Assembly (NCBI GenBank): GCA_002633005.1
Contig: NMRA01000134.1
Coordinates: 783,012 to 847,011 of the forward strand
DNA length: 64,000 nucleotides
DNA from: Phoronis australis
Taxonomy: Eukaryota > Phoronida > Phoronidae
Direction of reading: 5' to 3'
Of this stretch, positions 24,741-37,746 are shown piece by piece (the stretch's first letter is position 1; each line of letters begins with the position of its first letter). The translations under genes were made by a program, and so were the position numbers. The notes under the pieces were generated by a model. It ran no database searches. It saw only the letters and a program-made list of their open reading frames with translations, and was not told the origin of the DNA.

Positions 24741-25502
24741 GCCATGTATTCACAGATTTCAAAAGTAAATGTAGAACTGACGGCAAAGAACTTTTAATCA
24801 CTTTACCGGATTCAACTCTCACGCTGTAGCTAGCAAATCGACCATTTATTGTGCCAGTGCCTTTGCAAAGTCCACATTCATTGACACTGAGAGGCTCTTC
24901 GGAGAAGGACCCTGTGAGCCCCCTGAACATGAAATGGATGAGGAGACTATGTGGCAAGTACAACTAGGCCATCAGCTCACAAACTGCTAGTTATGGATGA
25001 ATTTTAATGATTTTGATGAAGCTGAGAATGGAATTGTCAGACATTGACCTTTCTGTGGTGTGGTTTTAAACATTGTAAGACATGATTTTTTTGGAAAACT
25101 ATCCAAATAACATTATAATTATTGATGTCACCGAATTACGAATACAGGTTCCCAGTTCTTTGCAAAAACATAGCAAAAGCTAATTTAAAAGTACATATAA
25201 ATCATACACAACATTCACGAGTCTCGTAGTTATTGACCCTAATGGAGGTGTTATGTTAGTTGCTCACTTGTTCTTGTAAAACAACTGCTCAGTTTACATG
25301 GTTATTGCAGCAAAAATACGACGAAGAAGTGGAAAACGCCATTGCAATACACGTGAGCCTCATTTTGATGAATTTGTAAATACCCAATTCAAATCACGTG
25401 ACACGCTAGCCGATGTTGTCTATCCTGCCAAGTAAATTTCTCTTCATCACCAACCCTCAAATGACTAAACCGATCAGCGCCATCTGGAGGCTTGGGAGCA
25501 GA
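24741..25502. other. Intergenic, no feature seen
   Basis: No supported gene. It could be the tail of the THAP-type element, but no terminal repeat was found. Confidence 0.4.
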
Positions 25503-26999
25503 GGCTGAATTCCAGCCCTGGAACGACAACTCTCGCACGTGACCAATGTACTCTACTCCCGAGACTAACTGCGAGAGTTTGGGCTGCGAATTTCCGGTTG
25601 CCTGCTCCACCGAGTTTTCATCGAGTGTTGTTGTTATCAAAACGAGCTTTGCTTTATTTTCATTTTGTCATTTTTGATCACCAAGTGAGCCTGCGGTTCC
25701 AGATTCACAGCGATTTCAACACAATTAGTCAACAGACCCGACAAATACATTTCCCATTCCTTATACGCCCTGGGTGGATGCCGGAAATATTTTGGCCTCC
25801 TCTGATATTTTTTCAGCTCCAGTCTCAGAACTGCTTCCGAACACCTATCAAAGTTCGTGCTCTGAGTTTCTCAATACGACACTTCTGGTTGTTAAAAACA
25901 TGGTACAGTATTTTACGGAAAGAATTGAAATATAAAGTTTAGGCCCTACTAAGAGTTGTGTTTACGTAACCTCCTAAAACCTACTAGTAATTGCATAGCC
26001 AATTTGTTTACGTAACCGCCTAAAACCTAATAGCAATTGCATACCCAATTTGTTTGTTTGTTTGTTTGTGTGTGTGTGTGTGTGTGTTTGTGTGTGTTTC
26101 ACGTAGTGAGTTAGAACCAAAAAGTCAAAGGGATTTGAACTGTGAATTTCAATAAAATAAATAGCTGGTGTCAATTTTATGACACTTATACAGTGCCATG
26201 CACATTGTTACCTTGCTGTAGTTACTCTTCTTTCAGCTCCAGGCGGTACAAATTTTTTTCCAGAACATTTGACCCGGCGAGCGACTTTGTATAAAACATT
26301 CAAACAAAAAGTCCATTCGTGTTTTCAACGAAGTTTATGTTAACGAAGGGCTGCTACCGAACTACACTAACAACACTCGTAAAAATGTATTCAAATGTCT
26401 CTTGTTTAGGGTGACACACACCGCATGTATCAGGATCATTAATTTTCACTTTCACGATGGAAAATCTTACACTGCAATTTATGTAATGATCTAGTCACAG
26501 TACAAAGCTACACAGTAGATGTTTGCTCGTTTTTATTTGTCAGAAAAGCTCTGTCTGCAAATTTCGGATAGGAAAGTGGAGTAATTAGTTTATCACATTT
26601 TTGTAAATGTCACTGCCTCCTGAATCTAACTACCAAACGGCACCAAAGGTTCAATTGATAGATAAAAATGTAAAATTTTGGATGAATTCCTAACTAAATT
26701 CTTCACAGTAACTGTGAGGCATCCATATTCTGAAATTTTTTGTCTTGATAGGATAGAAATCTTTTGAATCGTTGGAGTTATTTCGCTTGTCGTTTAATTA
26801 GTCATTTATAAACATCTCTGGTTCGTTTCCATTTTAGTTACTAATTAATACATTCTCTTATTTTTCGCATTTTGGTAACACTCTTGATTTTTATACTTAA
26901 AATATTTTTTAAACCTGTTAGGTATGCGAAATTAGAATTACATGAACAGTTATTATGAATGAAATTATTTATTGTTTGCTTCTGGTATAATTGTACACG
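25503..26999. repeat. Diverged long repeat, copy B
   Basis: This is the second copy of the 18735-20092 family, in direct orientation about 6.8 kb away. The stretch 'gataggatagaaatctt' recurs near 26746 and 'cattttggtaacactcttg' near 26867. A TTTG/GT microsatellite sits at about 26050-26097. Confidence 0.65.
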
Positions 27000-28729
27000 T
27001 GTGACAATAGTAACCTCTGAATTCACTCTATGGTAACAGGTCATATAATAGATTATGCTAATCCTACAATTCTTCACAAATGATGTAAATAGATTCAGTT
27101 GAATGGCAACCTAGAGTCGCTTGAGCTCATCCTTTGGGGATAACTTTGACCTTTGCATGTGACTGCTTGACAAGTGAGTTTTGATTCAGTTGATTTTGTT
27201 ACTTGTGACACTGTTGTTGGGGTTTGGTGAACTCCTTGAGAATGATGAATTGAATTTCGTCGAAACGTTGGACTCGTGCTTACATGTACTAATACAGAAT
27301 GTTAATAATACCTGTGCTGGGGTTACGTTTAACAAGTTCATCAATAACCTGAATTTTCGGGTTTTGCTATTTGAACGTATATTGTTATGTACCGCGACTA
27401 ATAAACAGAAGTGGAAAACGTAAACTAGGCAGAGAATAAATAGATTGAGCTCATTGATTGCCTTTAATAAATTTTCCTTTTACTTTGTACTATCGGTAAT
27501 GTAATTGCTTCCATAGCAACTGCTCCGGCAGAATCACGAATGTTGGTGATTTTCTGCAGAAGTGCTGATTCAGTGGACCACACTAACATTATTTTATATC
27601 ACGTCGGTTAAAATCAAATAATATCCTGACAACTAGAAAGAGGACGTCGATCAACACGTTATATATTTAACTTCCAAGCCAAAGTAATAGTAAACACAAT
27701 GAGCAAGTTCCTGATAACTTTTCAAAAGCATTTACATAACTTGATGCGAAGTTGGCCAGATGGTATTTAAGCTATATTGGTTCCAAGCAAAAATACCAAA
27801 GCGCATGTTTGTCGTTCCTAATATTGACATGTGCGAATAGCACAACTTCAGAAATGAATACTTCTGTATCAAACATTCCCCTTGGTTATTAACGAGTATC
27901 CTTAGCAACTATTTAGTATCAAGGGACTGCCGCGATATCTATTACGACGATGCTGTGACGTTGCCACGGTTTTTAGCATTAATTGCCGTAATTATCGCAC
28001 GGTGTCGCTCGCTTTTATGACAACGGTGATTCAGGTGCTTGCCATTGAGTACAGTAAATACAGTGCTATCAATAGCTAATGCCGTCAAAAGTTGGACATT
28101 GCTTGATGAGACTGTAATGTTTTTCTATTGTGCAGTATGCTGGGAAATCACTGACTAGTGACTTGTATGAAACTGCCGGAACCTAAGACGTGAAGATCAC
28201 TGAGGTAGGTATCATTTCCGATTTAATGATTACAGAAATGATAAAGCCACCACTGGCATGATCGATAAGCTGAATTGTTCTATGTAGGTAAGCCGACTTC
28301 ATTACATGTAGGCAATGTATTGTACGCTGTCAAATAAAAAAATATTCATAACTGAAATTGTACAGTTAAGTCAATGCACAGTTGACTTGTAACAGAACTA
28401 GTCAATCGAAAGTGTGTTGTTATAGTTATCAGGTTCGCTTTGCGTATGAACACTACTACTTGTAAAGTAACCAGGACAACCAATTGCAGATGTCGATAGA
28501 GCCGCGTTCCCCCATCAGTCTTCTTTTACATCGTGTTATTTTAGTTAATTATCATTGTGTAATTGTGCTTTGTTGTTTTTTGTTTTTATCTTTACGTTAT
28601 GTTTTTCGATCATCAGAAATACTAGATTTGACGTGCGACACGCGGAAGAATGTCTTATGTGATAGAATTGACCTATCGCAAGCTCCGCACCCTTGCGAAA
28701 AGTCACGTGACACCCGACAAACAAACAAG
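27000..28729. other. Intergenic, no gene recognised
   Basis: No supported gene. Near 28664 there is a short segment (ttgacctatcgcaa...) that recurs at about 32087, so it belongs to a dispersed repeat. Confidence 0.45.
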
Positions 28730-28965
28730 ATGTCAGAGGCAAATACACTGTCGCTAAACGACGTTCCTGGTGGAATCGATGAGTGTTTTTTGCACTATCC
28801 GAAAACGCTTCGACAAAGACAATAGGCGGTGCTTTTCAGCAAAGAATCCTACTTTATGATGTGGGAATTTGCAAAAGTGACGATGAAAAAATAAGTGTTC
28901 GAGGAAAAGTATTTCGGAGCCAGCGGAAATCCGAAGAACCCCACACGGGGTTCACCTTCCCCTGA
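28730..28965 (+). pseudogene. Possible transposon ORF fragment (frameshifted)
   Basis: An ATG at 28730 opens a 31-codon frame (MSEANTLSLNDVPGG...) that stops at 28825. An overlapping frame continues to 28965 with KVFRSQRKSEEPHT. The motif RSQRK.E.PH resembles the start of SWIM zinc-finger/YqaJ-type transposon proteins, but the cysteine and histidine residues that would prove it are absent. The upstream 70 bp is shared with another repeat copy near 32090, which supports a mobile origin. Confidence 0.25.
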
Positions 28966-30469
28966 CAAATAGCAAGGCCACTGACGCGATATAGACCCAA
29001 TTCACGCGGCGGACATTAAAATCCAAAGCGAGGCTCACTGCGATAAACAAAGCGGAAATTTAAATTGCGTGAGTTAAATGGCCGGTCTTTGGAGTCCAAC
29101 CTGAATATTAAATCTTAAAAAAATGTGTCAATAATTAACCACAGAGACGTAGAAAAAATACAGTTAAAGAACAAGTCAGTGCACCAAAGAGTTGTCTGAC
29201 GAAAGGATACAAGTTTTTTTTTCCGGAAAACTAGGTTCGAAACATGAAAAGTAAACATGACCAAATTGCGGCGATCGTAGTGCTATGGATTCGGTATCAT
29301 GCCGAATGCAGGGTTACGTTTCTTCTAATAAATTCTTGATAAAAATGCTTTCTACACGAACCAGGTCATCTGGTCGTATTGTTGACGAGTTGAAGATATA
29401 TTCGACAGTGCAATTAGTCTCATCTGGTTTAATTTGTTGATCAAGAGTAGGCCTATTAGCTTCAAGCATAGCCTAGGTCCTGGTGAGGTAGGCACTACCG
29501 GGACTAACAGTTGATTTGTCATTGATCTGAAATAATACTTGATGTTATTAAATATATATTTTGATCACGATAAAAAACNTCCCCCAGATTCCATTTGGCA
29601 GTTCAGGAGCGCGAATTTCTGACGGGCAAAATCCTGGCTAATACTCTGCCTTGCCCCCCAACTCAAAGTATTGGATCCCCCTGGAACAAGCACTGTTATC
29701 ATGTTTCTTCAGAGGCCTCGTTCATATCCGATTGGAAAGCTGCCTGTGCGGCCTTCTGAGAGGGGAACGTTTCACTGAGTGACGGGTCAGTGAAAACTCT
29801 ACTGACCTCCCGATCACCATCAATAGCACGCCGCCCTGTTGCAAGCTCTCATAGCTCTGTCTCAAGTAGCATTTTCAGTGGCTTATCTAGGATACCATAT
29901 AGGCCTAGTGAAGGGGGGGGGGGCACATCCTCGGAGAAGCGAGCAATGCGCGATTGTATGCACGCAGGCGGCCCCGAAGTTGCGGGTGCCGAGGATGTAT
30001 ACCTTCTGCTCAGGAAATCTGTCGTTGGACTAAAAAAATAAACGGAACGTGTTTTCCCCCCTCGTCCGCTACCGGTCCTAGCTCGAACTCAGTATTTCCT
30101 TATTTTGCTTGCGGCAGTCAAGGGGGGTGGGGGGGCCGGGACCCAGTCCCCCCTAAATCCGCCTATGATTTTGTACTTTTTCAAACTGTCACCTCTGTGG
30201 TCACAGGTGATTTGAACCGTTGGAGAGAAGTTTTCAATCACAAAGGGAATTTTTAGCCCACGGGGTAGGGGATTTCGCTTGATTTTTCAATATTTTTGAG
30301 AGGGGAATAGGGCCAATATTTGCCCCCAAAATTGAGGGATTGAGGGCCCTGCGCTTCAACCCATAGTCATGAAAACAAAGTCTGGCTGGCCGAAGAGTCT
30401 CCGGGACTCGTTGCTATGGCGGCATCCAGTCCGATCGGAGATGCGACAAATTATGATTCGAAAACAGTT
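28966..30469. other. Intergenic, with G- and C-rich tracts
   Basis: Poly-G runs occur at about 29911-29922 and 30121-30140, with a complementary C-run followed by 'taaatccgcctatg'. That wording is often seen at the ends of small DNA transposons in invertebrates (recalled, not searched). One N occurs at 29579. No gene. Confidence 0.35.
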
Positions 30470-30600
30470 ATAAATTTTACACGGACATACTTTCCTTCGT
30501 CGCGGCGTATGGCAAGGACCCAACGCTTCCAAATCCCAACGTTCTTAGGGATTGTAAAACAGAGTGCCCGTATTTCTTCTAGCTGTTCGAGCAACGCGGA
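30470..30600 (-). pseudogene. THAP-domain fragment
   Basis: The minus strand reads FTIPKN...WKRWVLAIRRDEGKY. The combination F.IPK, W and AIRRDEG is the typical middle of THAP domains in invertebrate transposases. The flanking zinc ligands are not found in frame, so this is a short decayed fragment. Confidence 0.45.
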
Positions 30601-31473
30601 GTACAACTACTAAGCCACCAGAGCTATCGTAGCGAGCCTCGTTTTGGAACGCGCCTCCTGTCGGCGTGAATAGGGTCTATGGTTACAAAAAATGACAAGT
30701 CTGCTGTAGTGGCAAAAATTTCTATTTACAAAAATGACTCAAATTCCTTTTTTATATCTTCATAAATCTAAATATCATGTTTTAGCAACTTCAAATGAGC
30801 TCTCTGTAACTCTACAGGCGAAGTGTATACTAGAGGTTCTCATCAAAAAGTAATTCAACTGTTTATTTTTCGTGATAACAGCTCGAACAAGGCTTTGAGT
30901 TCAGTAATCCAATGCCCTTCCCTGTGTCGATCGAATCTCTCAATTTTGGAAAAAAGTTCAGTTGAACGGCAGCTTACGGGTATATGAATGGCAGAAATGT
31001 ACCTCTGCTACAAAAAAAAAACGATGTCTATAGGTCGAAATAACCGAAAAATAATAAAAATATGAAAACAATTTCCCGGAACCATCGCTAAGCTATAGTG
31101 TTGACATCCAGCAGGTGCCGAGACAAATGCGGCCAGACGAGTGAAACTCCGGAGTCAAAATCAGATGAGCCTACACTATAGCCACCAAACTGAAAAGTCC
31201 GTATCTTGGAACAAATATATTTGTGTTTAACCTTCGAGTAATCAAGCAACATTGCCAAGTTCAGTTGCTCGTGTACGTGGCCGTTCGCACAATTTGATAC
31301 ATACCTATCGATATCACTCTTTGGCTTAGGAGATCCCCAAAAATGACGGGATATTCTTCTCGAGCTGCATAACGACTGTCAGAATTACACACGCCATATC
31401 AACACCGTATCACCATTCTTGTCACGCAATTTCTTGAGCTATAGACTAAAATAAGTTTTACACGACGACGTAT
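30601..31473. other. Intergenic, no feature seen
   Basis: No supported gene or clear repeat. Confidence 0.45.
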
Positions 31474-31556
31474 CGTTTGTCGGGTAAAATGGCGGCTTGG
31501 AAACGCAGACTAAGGTGTGTCAAGAATGCTGCGTTCTGATTGGTCAGTTAAAGCCT
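31474..31556 (+). repeat. Dispersed repeat, copy 1
   Basis: The segment starting gtttgtcgggtaaaatggcg is repeated in the same orientation at 32156-32237. Both continue with 'cttggaaacg', 'aggtgtgtcaagaatg' and 'tggtcagttaa'. Confidence 0.75.
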
Positions 31557-32086
31557 AACTTCAACGGGATTTTGTTACTTTAGATGTATTAGGCCAACCA
31601 GATAGTCCTAGCAAAACCCTAGTAAAATAAGAAAACGCGAGTTTAATCACGCAAGTGTAAGCCCGTCAAATGAAGCTGCCTTTTCGTGCCATGTCAGTGC
31701 GTCACCGCGACAACAAAAGGTTGTATTGAATAGGGATTTGAATAGAACACCATTGCGTGCGGGTGTTATTCGCAGCTGTTTGAATTAAAAGGTGATTCTC
31801 GCGGTGGTGTAGACAAAAGCCAACCAATACGCCAAACAATTCGTTACATTTGGAAATTCATGGCACTCGTGGGCTCACAGCGATGCTTGTGTGGGAACCA
31901 TTACGTACCGTTGAAGATAGACTTTAATTCGCCGTCAATCGTAATCCTGGCGTGCGTTCAATAACGCTAGGACCTAAATAGCAGCTAGATGAAATCTAGC
32001 CAAAGCCACGTGATTTCATTTAGAATACACGGCAATATCTCACGTCCTAGCGTACTGAACGGGAGGCTGGCGATAGGTCAATTGAC

Positions 32087-32237
32087 CTATCGCAATCTCC
32101 GCCCCCCTTGCGTAATGTCGACTAACAAACAATAAGCTTTACCCGGCAACATGTTGTTTGTCGGGTAAAATGGCGGCTTGGAAACGAAGGTGTGTCAAGA
32201 ATGATGAGTTCTAAATGGTCAGTTAAGCCGTCATTCA
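32087..32237 (+). repeat. Dispersed repeat, copy 2, with short palindrome
   Basis: This is the second copy of the 31474 segment. It is preceded by a ttgacctatcgcaa segment shared with about 28664 and by an imperfect palindrome (arms TTACCCGGCAA and TTGTCGGGTAA, about 32139-32168). The arrangement suggests a family of related small elements. Confidence 0.6.
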
Positions 32238-34132
32238 AAATCCTGGCGATATGTCAATTCTAGGAATGGCTGAGTTTGTTGCGGTTAGTTGTTTGCATTT
32301 GTCATTTTGTTCTGGTGTTTGTGTGGAATACGCGAGTCCGCGGTCTCAAACTGAGAAAGTGTAGCGCGTGTGGAAGAACTAGGCAGAATAAACAAGCCGA
32401 TTTTTACATTGCGGGCTCTATGGGAACTCGACAATAAAATCCAGATTTCTCTTTAAATAACCTGTGAATGGCCAAAGCAGCACACTTATCATGCTATCGC
32501 CATGTGAAAAAATGCTGGGTTGTTTGGACATAGAATCGTTTAGGTTATCTGTGTGTTAGCTTTTATCTCTCAGATCTCGGGGTCTCTGGGCAGCCGGTGC
32601 CGGGCTGGAGACATTTGCGATTGTAATGGTATTATGCTTTTACTTTGTATTGAGGTCTAATTAACAGTATCAAAACTGACCTGGGTAGACTTCGTGAAAA
32701 CGTGGCTGACAACTGTGTAAATTACCTGATTTCTACCGACGACATCTACACTTTAAAAGGCGCTACGAAACTGAGAATAAGAGGTTTCCATTGGAAGAAA
32801 AACAAGTTTGTGACAATACTGAATATGTTGGCAAAAGCTGACAAAACGATTCGATGTACTTTTAAAGTTCATTCCCACACCACATGCTTTCGACCCACGA
32901 CCAAATCAAAGCATGTACAGAGATGCCAGCACACTGGTAGGTCTAACGCCGATGTTCGTGGGCCAGTGTAACTCCCCCCAGTGAAAAAATAAGGTGGGCC
33001 AGATTTGATGGCAATTCTGTGGAGTAAATGGTAAGCGAATGACACGAATTAGTAGGTATTTGAAGTTGTTTTGAGTAACAGAAGCCCAGAAATTTGGTCC
33101 CTGCTTTGTTCTATCCGAATCCGGAAGTTCAGCCATTTTCACAGCACTTCTCTGTTTAGCGCGAAATGTATGCTGTAAATACAAAACCCTTCAGGTAGAA
33201 TAGAGAATGGAAAATCTAGTTGGTAATGACGCACCTATATTGCAAGAGCATCTGGGGCCTGGGCAAAATAGCATTTTTTGGCATTCTTTGGTATCTGGTG
33301 GACATAGCACGGTAAGAGGGCGTGACATTCTTGAAATCTTTTTCTCCTTGAGAAACTCCATCGAGTGGGCTTTCTGCAAGCTGTGCATTCTTTCAGCTGC
33401 CATGAAACAGAGAGAAAAGAATGGCTTTCGTTGAACCAGACTAGCGATTGGGTCGAGATCAGCCACTTGAACTGTGGTCTTGGCCTTACACAAAGTCCAA
33501 GGTTTCGTCCACGGTTTCGTCCACGGTTTCGTCCACGGTTTATTGAATATGCTGTGCTCATGTCCAAATTTACCCCCGTATCTCTTTCTGTTACTTTTAG
33601 ATCTTAAACGCCTAAACAGAATATCCAGGAGACAGATTTCTATAGAATTTTGAATTTGTTTGCTACGTTAATAATTATTCTAGCCTCCACTGACTTATGT
33701 TGCTATTGTATTTTGCACTCTGTAGTATGCTCCTTGTATTTATTTGTTATCGTATGTGGTACAATTGGTCACCTTGCTCCCATTGTGTTTCTTGACTTCA
33801 GTGTAACTATCATTATATATTATTTCCTGAAGATGGAAGATGCATTCCGAAGTATTAGCAGTTTTATTGATTTCTGCGTCGTTTTCATCGCTCACACTAA
33901 ACATTGGACAGTTCTTGCATTGGAATAAACCGAGTCCCAGATCACTATCTGCGTGCGTAAGAAAGGGCACTAGTAAAATATAGACGTTTCAACTGCAAAG
34001 CCTTGTTCAGTCAAACGTGTAATTAAATAGAAGAGACAAACCGATCCACGTGAGTTTCCCCATGCAAGTGGATGGGAGAGATGTTTTTATAAACCTTCGA
34101 AGGATATCGACTAAATTTTCAAAAGGTTGCTA
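32238..34132. other. Intergenic, no gene recognised
   Basis: An 89-codon frame at 32702-32971 and overlapping frames at 33191-33567 have no recognisable domain. A 12-bp unit (gtttcgtccacg) is repeated just over three times at about 33502-33541. Confidence 0.4.
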
Positions 34133-34316
34133 TTAAAGGAGAATGTCACCCGATTTAATTAGCTTTTTTGCAGTCTTAATCGGTCTATATCCACATTGCC
34201 TCTTATACGGTCGACCTCACCTTGCCGAGAGATGTCGCGTTAACTTGTGAGGAAGGTGAGAAACGACGCAGCGACGTCAGTGGTTCACCTGCAGAGTGAA
34301 TGCCACTATATTGCGG

Positions 34317-34560
34317 TGCATCGTACTCGCTTGTCCGAACTATGAAGCTACGAAGAAAGCGGGTATATCGTTTTTTCGACTTCCTCTAGAGCTCGAAATG
34401 CTTAGGAAGTGGCTCGCGGTAGTGAAGAATGAAAAGTACGCTGTTAATAACCAATATGAGGCTTGAAACTTCTCCGGGTCTGTGGCCGGCATTTCGTTGA
34501 CAGTGATTTCTCTGACGAATTCAGGTTTACCAAAGAACTATCCATACGTTCCGTTGTCTG
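34317..34560 (+). pseudogene. THAP domain of the Kolobok-like element, frameshifted
   Basis: The frame from 34317 gives C-IVLA-C, then AGISFFRLP, RKWLAVVKNEKY and a stop at 34464. Ten to thirty bases on, another frame gives RVCGRHFVDSDF. Together these show the C2CH ligands (C-x4-C and C-x2-H), the FFRLP core and the tryptophan of a THAP zinc finger. One frameshift and stop separate the halves, so it is not expressed as one domain. Confidence 0.7.
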
Positions 34561-34564
34561 TACA

Positions 34565-35760
34565 TGTTCACGGCGCATCTCTAGTATTTTTTGATCGGTG
34601 TATTCCGGTTCGAACTGGTAGCCTGTGAAACCTAACGATCCGACCCGTGATGCCTTCGTCAGATGAGCTCTCGACTATAAGTCGGGATTGGCGCCGGGAG
34701 AGTTACCATGTAGACGTTTATTATTCTGCGTTCTATTTCAAAATGAATTATTCTCACCCTAACCAATGCTTATATAAAAGTGAAACAAAGTCTGTCTCAT
34801 TAGATACAATTTGTAATGCCTTTGAAATATTCGTGAGTGCAAATGTTTTGAGAAGCTAGCAATGAATAAATCACTGCGTTCAGTACCGGCTTTAGGTGCA
34901 ATAAAACTAATTGACCGGGCACCGAAGCCGCCGTGTGAGCGCATGCTAATTCAGTGTTTGCTGACAGAGAAAACTGTTGTGAAACAATAACTCGATTTTA
35001 CAAGCTATGGTCACGTGTTAGGAGAATCTTTATTTAGATACACAAATACATTATTCAAATCATTGTTACTGTACAACCGTTGCCCTGACGGTTCTATAGA
35101 AGGGGAACCGGACTTCGCGGCCCCCGACAAGTAAGTAGTTTCCAGTTTCGTGGCTAATTCACCTANTGTTCACGGCGCATCTCTAGTATTTTTTGATCGG
35201 TGTATTCCGGTTCGAACTGATAGCCTGTGAAACCTAACGATCCGACCCGTGATGCCTTCGTCGGATGAGCTCTCGACTATAAGTCGGGATTGGCGCCGGG
35301 AGAGTTACCATGTAGACGTTTATTATTCTGCGTTCTATTTCAAAATGAATTATTCTCACCCTAACCAATGCTTATATAAAAGTGAAACAAAGTCTGTCTC
35401 ATTAGATACAATTTGTAATGCCTTTGAAATATTCGTGAGTGCAAATGTTTTGAGAAGCTAGCAATGAATAAACCACTGCGTTACCGGCTTTAGATGCAAT
35501 AAAAGTAATTGACCGGGCACCGAAGCCGTGTGAGCGCATGCTAATTCATTGTTTGCTGACAGAGAAAACTGTTGTGAAACAATAACTCGATTTCACAAGC
35601 TATGGTCACGTGTTAGGAGAATCTTTATTTAGATACACAAATACATTATTCAAATCATTGTTACTGTACAACTGTTGCCCTGACGGTTCTATAGAAGGGG
35701 AACCTGACTTCGCGGCCCCCGACAAGTAAGTAGTTTCCAGTTTCGTGGCCAATTCACCTA
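34565..35760 (+). repeat. 600-bp tandem duplication inside the Kolobok-like element
   Basis: 34565-35165 and 35167-35760 are nearly identical, with only a few substitutions and short indels. A single N sits exactly at the junction (35166). Both copies contain the same 70-codon frame (MMPSSDELST...), so that frame's repetition is not independent evidence for a gene. Confidence 0.9.
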
Positions 35761-36412
35761 AATAATTACGTGCACATTATTTCTTTGGCTCACTATTATA
35801 GTCTTTTCGTGACTGGAGGTTTAGTTTACAACTTAAGCTGGTTTGTGTTTGTGATGTCCAGTCCCGGCGGCGCGACGGGCCTAGTGATCGGGTTCCGAGC
35901 CACTGGCGGGGAGTAACAAGTGTTTTGTGTGTTTGGAACTGAAAAAATCGCAAGTCTAAAAGTACAACACACAGCTATGTTTCCCCGTTTGTATTTCAAA
36001 GATGAATGATTCGAATTTATCACTAAACAGACCCAAACTCCCGCGATCGACCATGGTAAATTGGCCTACCGAACTCTATAGGCTACGGTACGTTCAAATA
36101 CCTATAAATCCGTAACAATGAAATAAAACAACACGGTAGTTCAAGAACTCGATGTATTTGTAAGGGGTTTACGTCGAATTTTGTTGATTTATTGGCGTAA
36201 AACGATGAATTCAAGCGATGAGTTGACACCAGTAAGCGTGTTGTGAGCAGCTGAACAGACTGCGTTCGAACCGATTACGTCATTGGTTAATTTCAACATC
36301 TCCGTCTGCCGTTAGGTGTCAGGTAAAACAACTGAACTTGCTGCATCGAGTGGAACTGCTCGATCTAAATTGATACAAAATAGGTTGTTTTTTGGGTGGC
36401 ATTCTCCTTTAA

Positions 36413-37746
36413 CATATTCCCAAAATATCCAGCATCGATTAGCTGATTTTTAAGTGTGAACAACATGTGCTTGATTTTGGAGCGCATTTAAAATGCTGAT
36501 GGTTTTTCTAATCCGATAGTTTGTAAGGAAAGCCACGTTTACACAGTGTCCAACCCAGAGTATTCATACTGATAATTAAAAAAAAATCAGAAGTGAACAG
36601 CCGAACGTCGCTCTGCCAACTAAAACGCCGTAAATAGCGTGTTTTAAATGATACACACAGGACCTGATGTCGGCGAGAATCGGCAATTTGCAAAAAAAAT
36701 CACATTTTCTGGTTTTATTAGCTCTGGCCACAACTTACAGTTGTAACAAGTCTATTCTACCCAACAATAATCCTGAGAAATTATGTTTCGACCGTAAACC
36801 CGATAGTGTCACTTGAAAGATACACCAAACTGGGCTTTACAAATAAAAATATGCTTAGCATAAATTTGATCACTTGAACCTGTGAGAAAAACAGTCATCT
36901 CCTCCCATCGTTTATTCAGAAAAGTTTGCAGTAATGTTGGTACAATTCTACTGACACTGAACAATTTTGTCGAGAAAGTTCTGGTTACAGCTTCGAAAAT
37001 GCGAACAAAACTGTTTCGTGGCTAGCAACAACAAAACCTCTCTGGTCAAAACCTGCCATTAGACGTTCACATCCGTTTGGTTTCAAAGCTTCAGTTGTTG
37101 AAATGCAGTAAATCAAACCTCTTGTACTTAGTGAGCCGCATACATGTCCAAACGTTTTGCTCTAACCATAACAATTTTTGTAAAGAACCATAACAAATCA
37201 TAGCACTGACGAAAACGAGTCAAAGTATTGTCAAGTGTCAAAATGCATTGCATGTACATAGTTACTTATTAGAAGCTCTTACATTTAGTAACTGTGAGTG
37301 TTGTTATACTCTTTAATTTGGCCCTGTCGAGCAAGGCTCATTATATGAGATTATTTCGACAAAAGAGATTGCCAGCAAAAGCCAAAGCGAAGGCTTGAAA
37401 AAAGTTTATTATCGACATCGGCAAAAATGCATAAATTATTAATTCCCGAAAGTACGTAGCATTTTGGAGCTACACCGTACAACTAAAGACACGACAAAAA
37501 TACGTATTTCACATATTGGTTGACATGTGTGGAGTCGTTTTAAACGTGCTTAACTGATGTCAGTCACATATTTGTACTACATTAGCTCAATGCGTCGTGA
37601 CGTTCCATTACATTCCCCAGATATATGTGAGCCTGTAAAATGCTGGTGGCCTGTCAGTTTGAACTCTTTTTTTCGTTCTATATTTCCAGTACCTTGTTCG
37701 CGCACTTGCCGGACATTTCTGACGCGGTCCGTGCAACACCAATAAC
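36413..37746 (+). other. Region upstream of the PDE9A start codon
   Basis: This stretch presumably holds the PDE9A 5' UTR and promoter. No TATA box at a persuasive position, CpG-dense stretch or conserved motif stands out. Confidence 0.4.

Larger units (their letters stand above)
34137..36408 (+). mobile_element. Kolobok-like DNA transposon, decayed, TTAA-flanked
   Basis: The left end starts AGGAGAATGTCACCC directly after TTAA (34133-34136). The right end is the reverse complement, AGGAGAATGCCACCC, directly before TTAA (36409-36412). The terminal inverted repeats are about 15 bp with one mismatch. TTAA target duplications, ends of the form RR...YY and a THAP domain inside (34317-34560) are the published hallmarks of the Kolobok superfamily. 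The transposase is largely lost. A 600-bp internal tandem duplication (34565-35760) makes up half the element. piggyBac also uses TTAA, but its termini begin with C runs and it lacks THAP. Confidence 0.65.

Noticed and set aside
34137-36408. piggyBac identity from TTAA flanks
   Set aside because: The ends begin AGG rather than the CCY-type piggyBac termini, and the coding remains are THAP, which fits Kolobok better.
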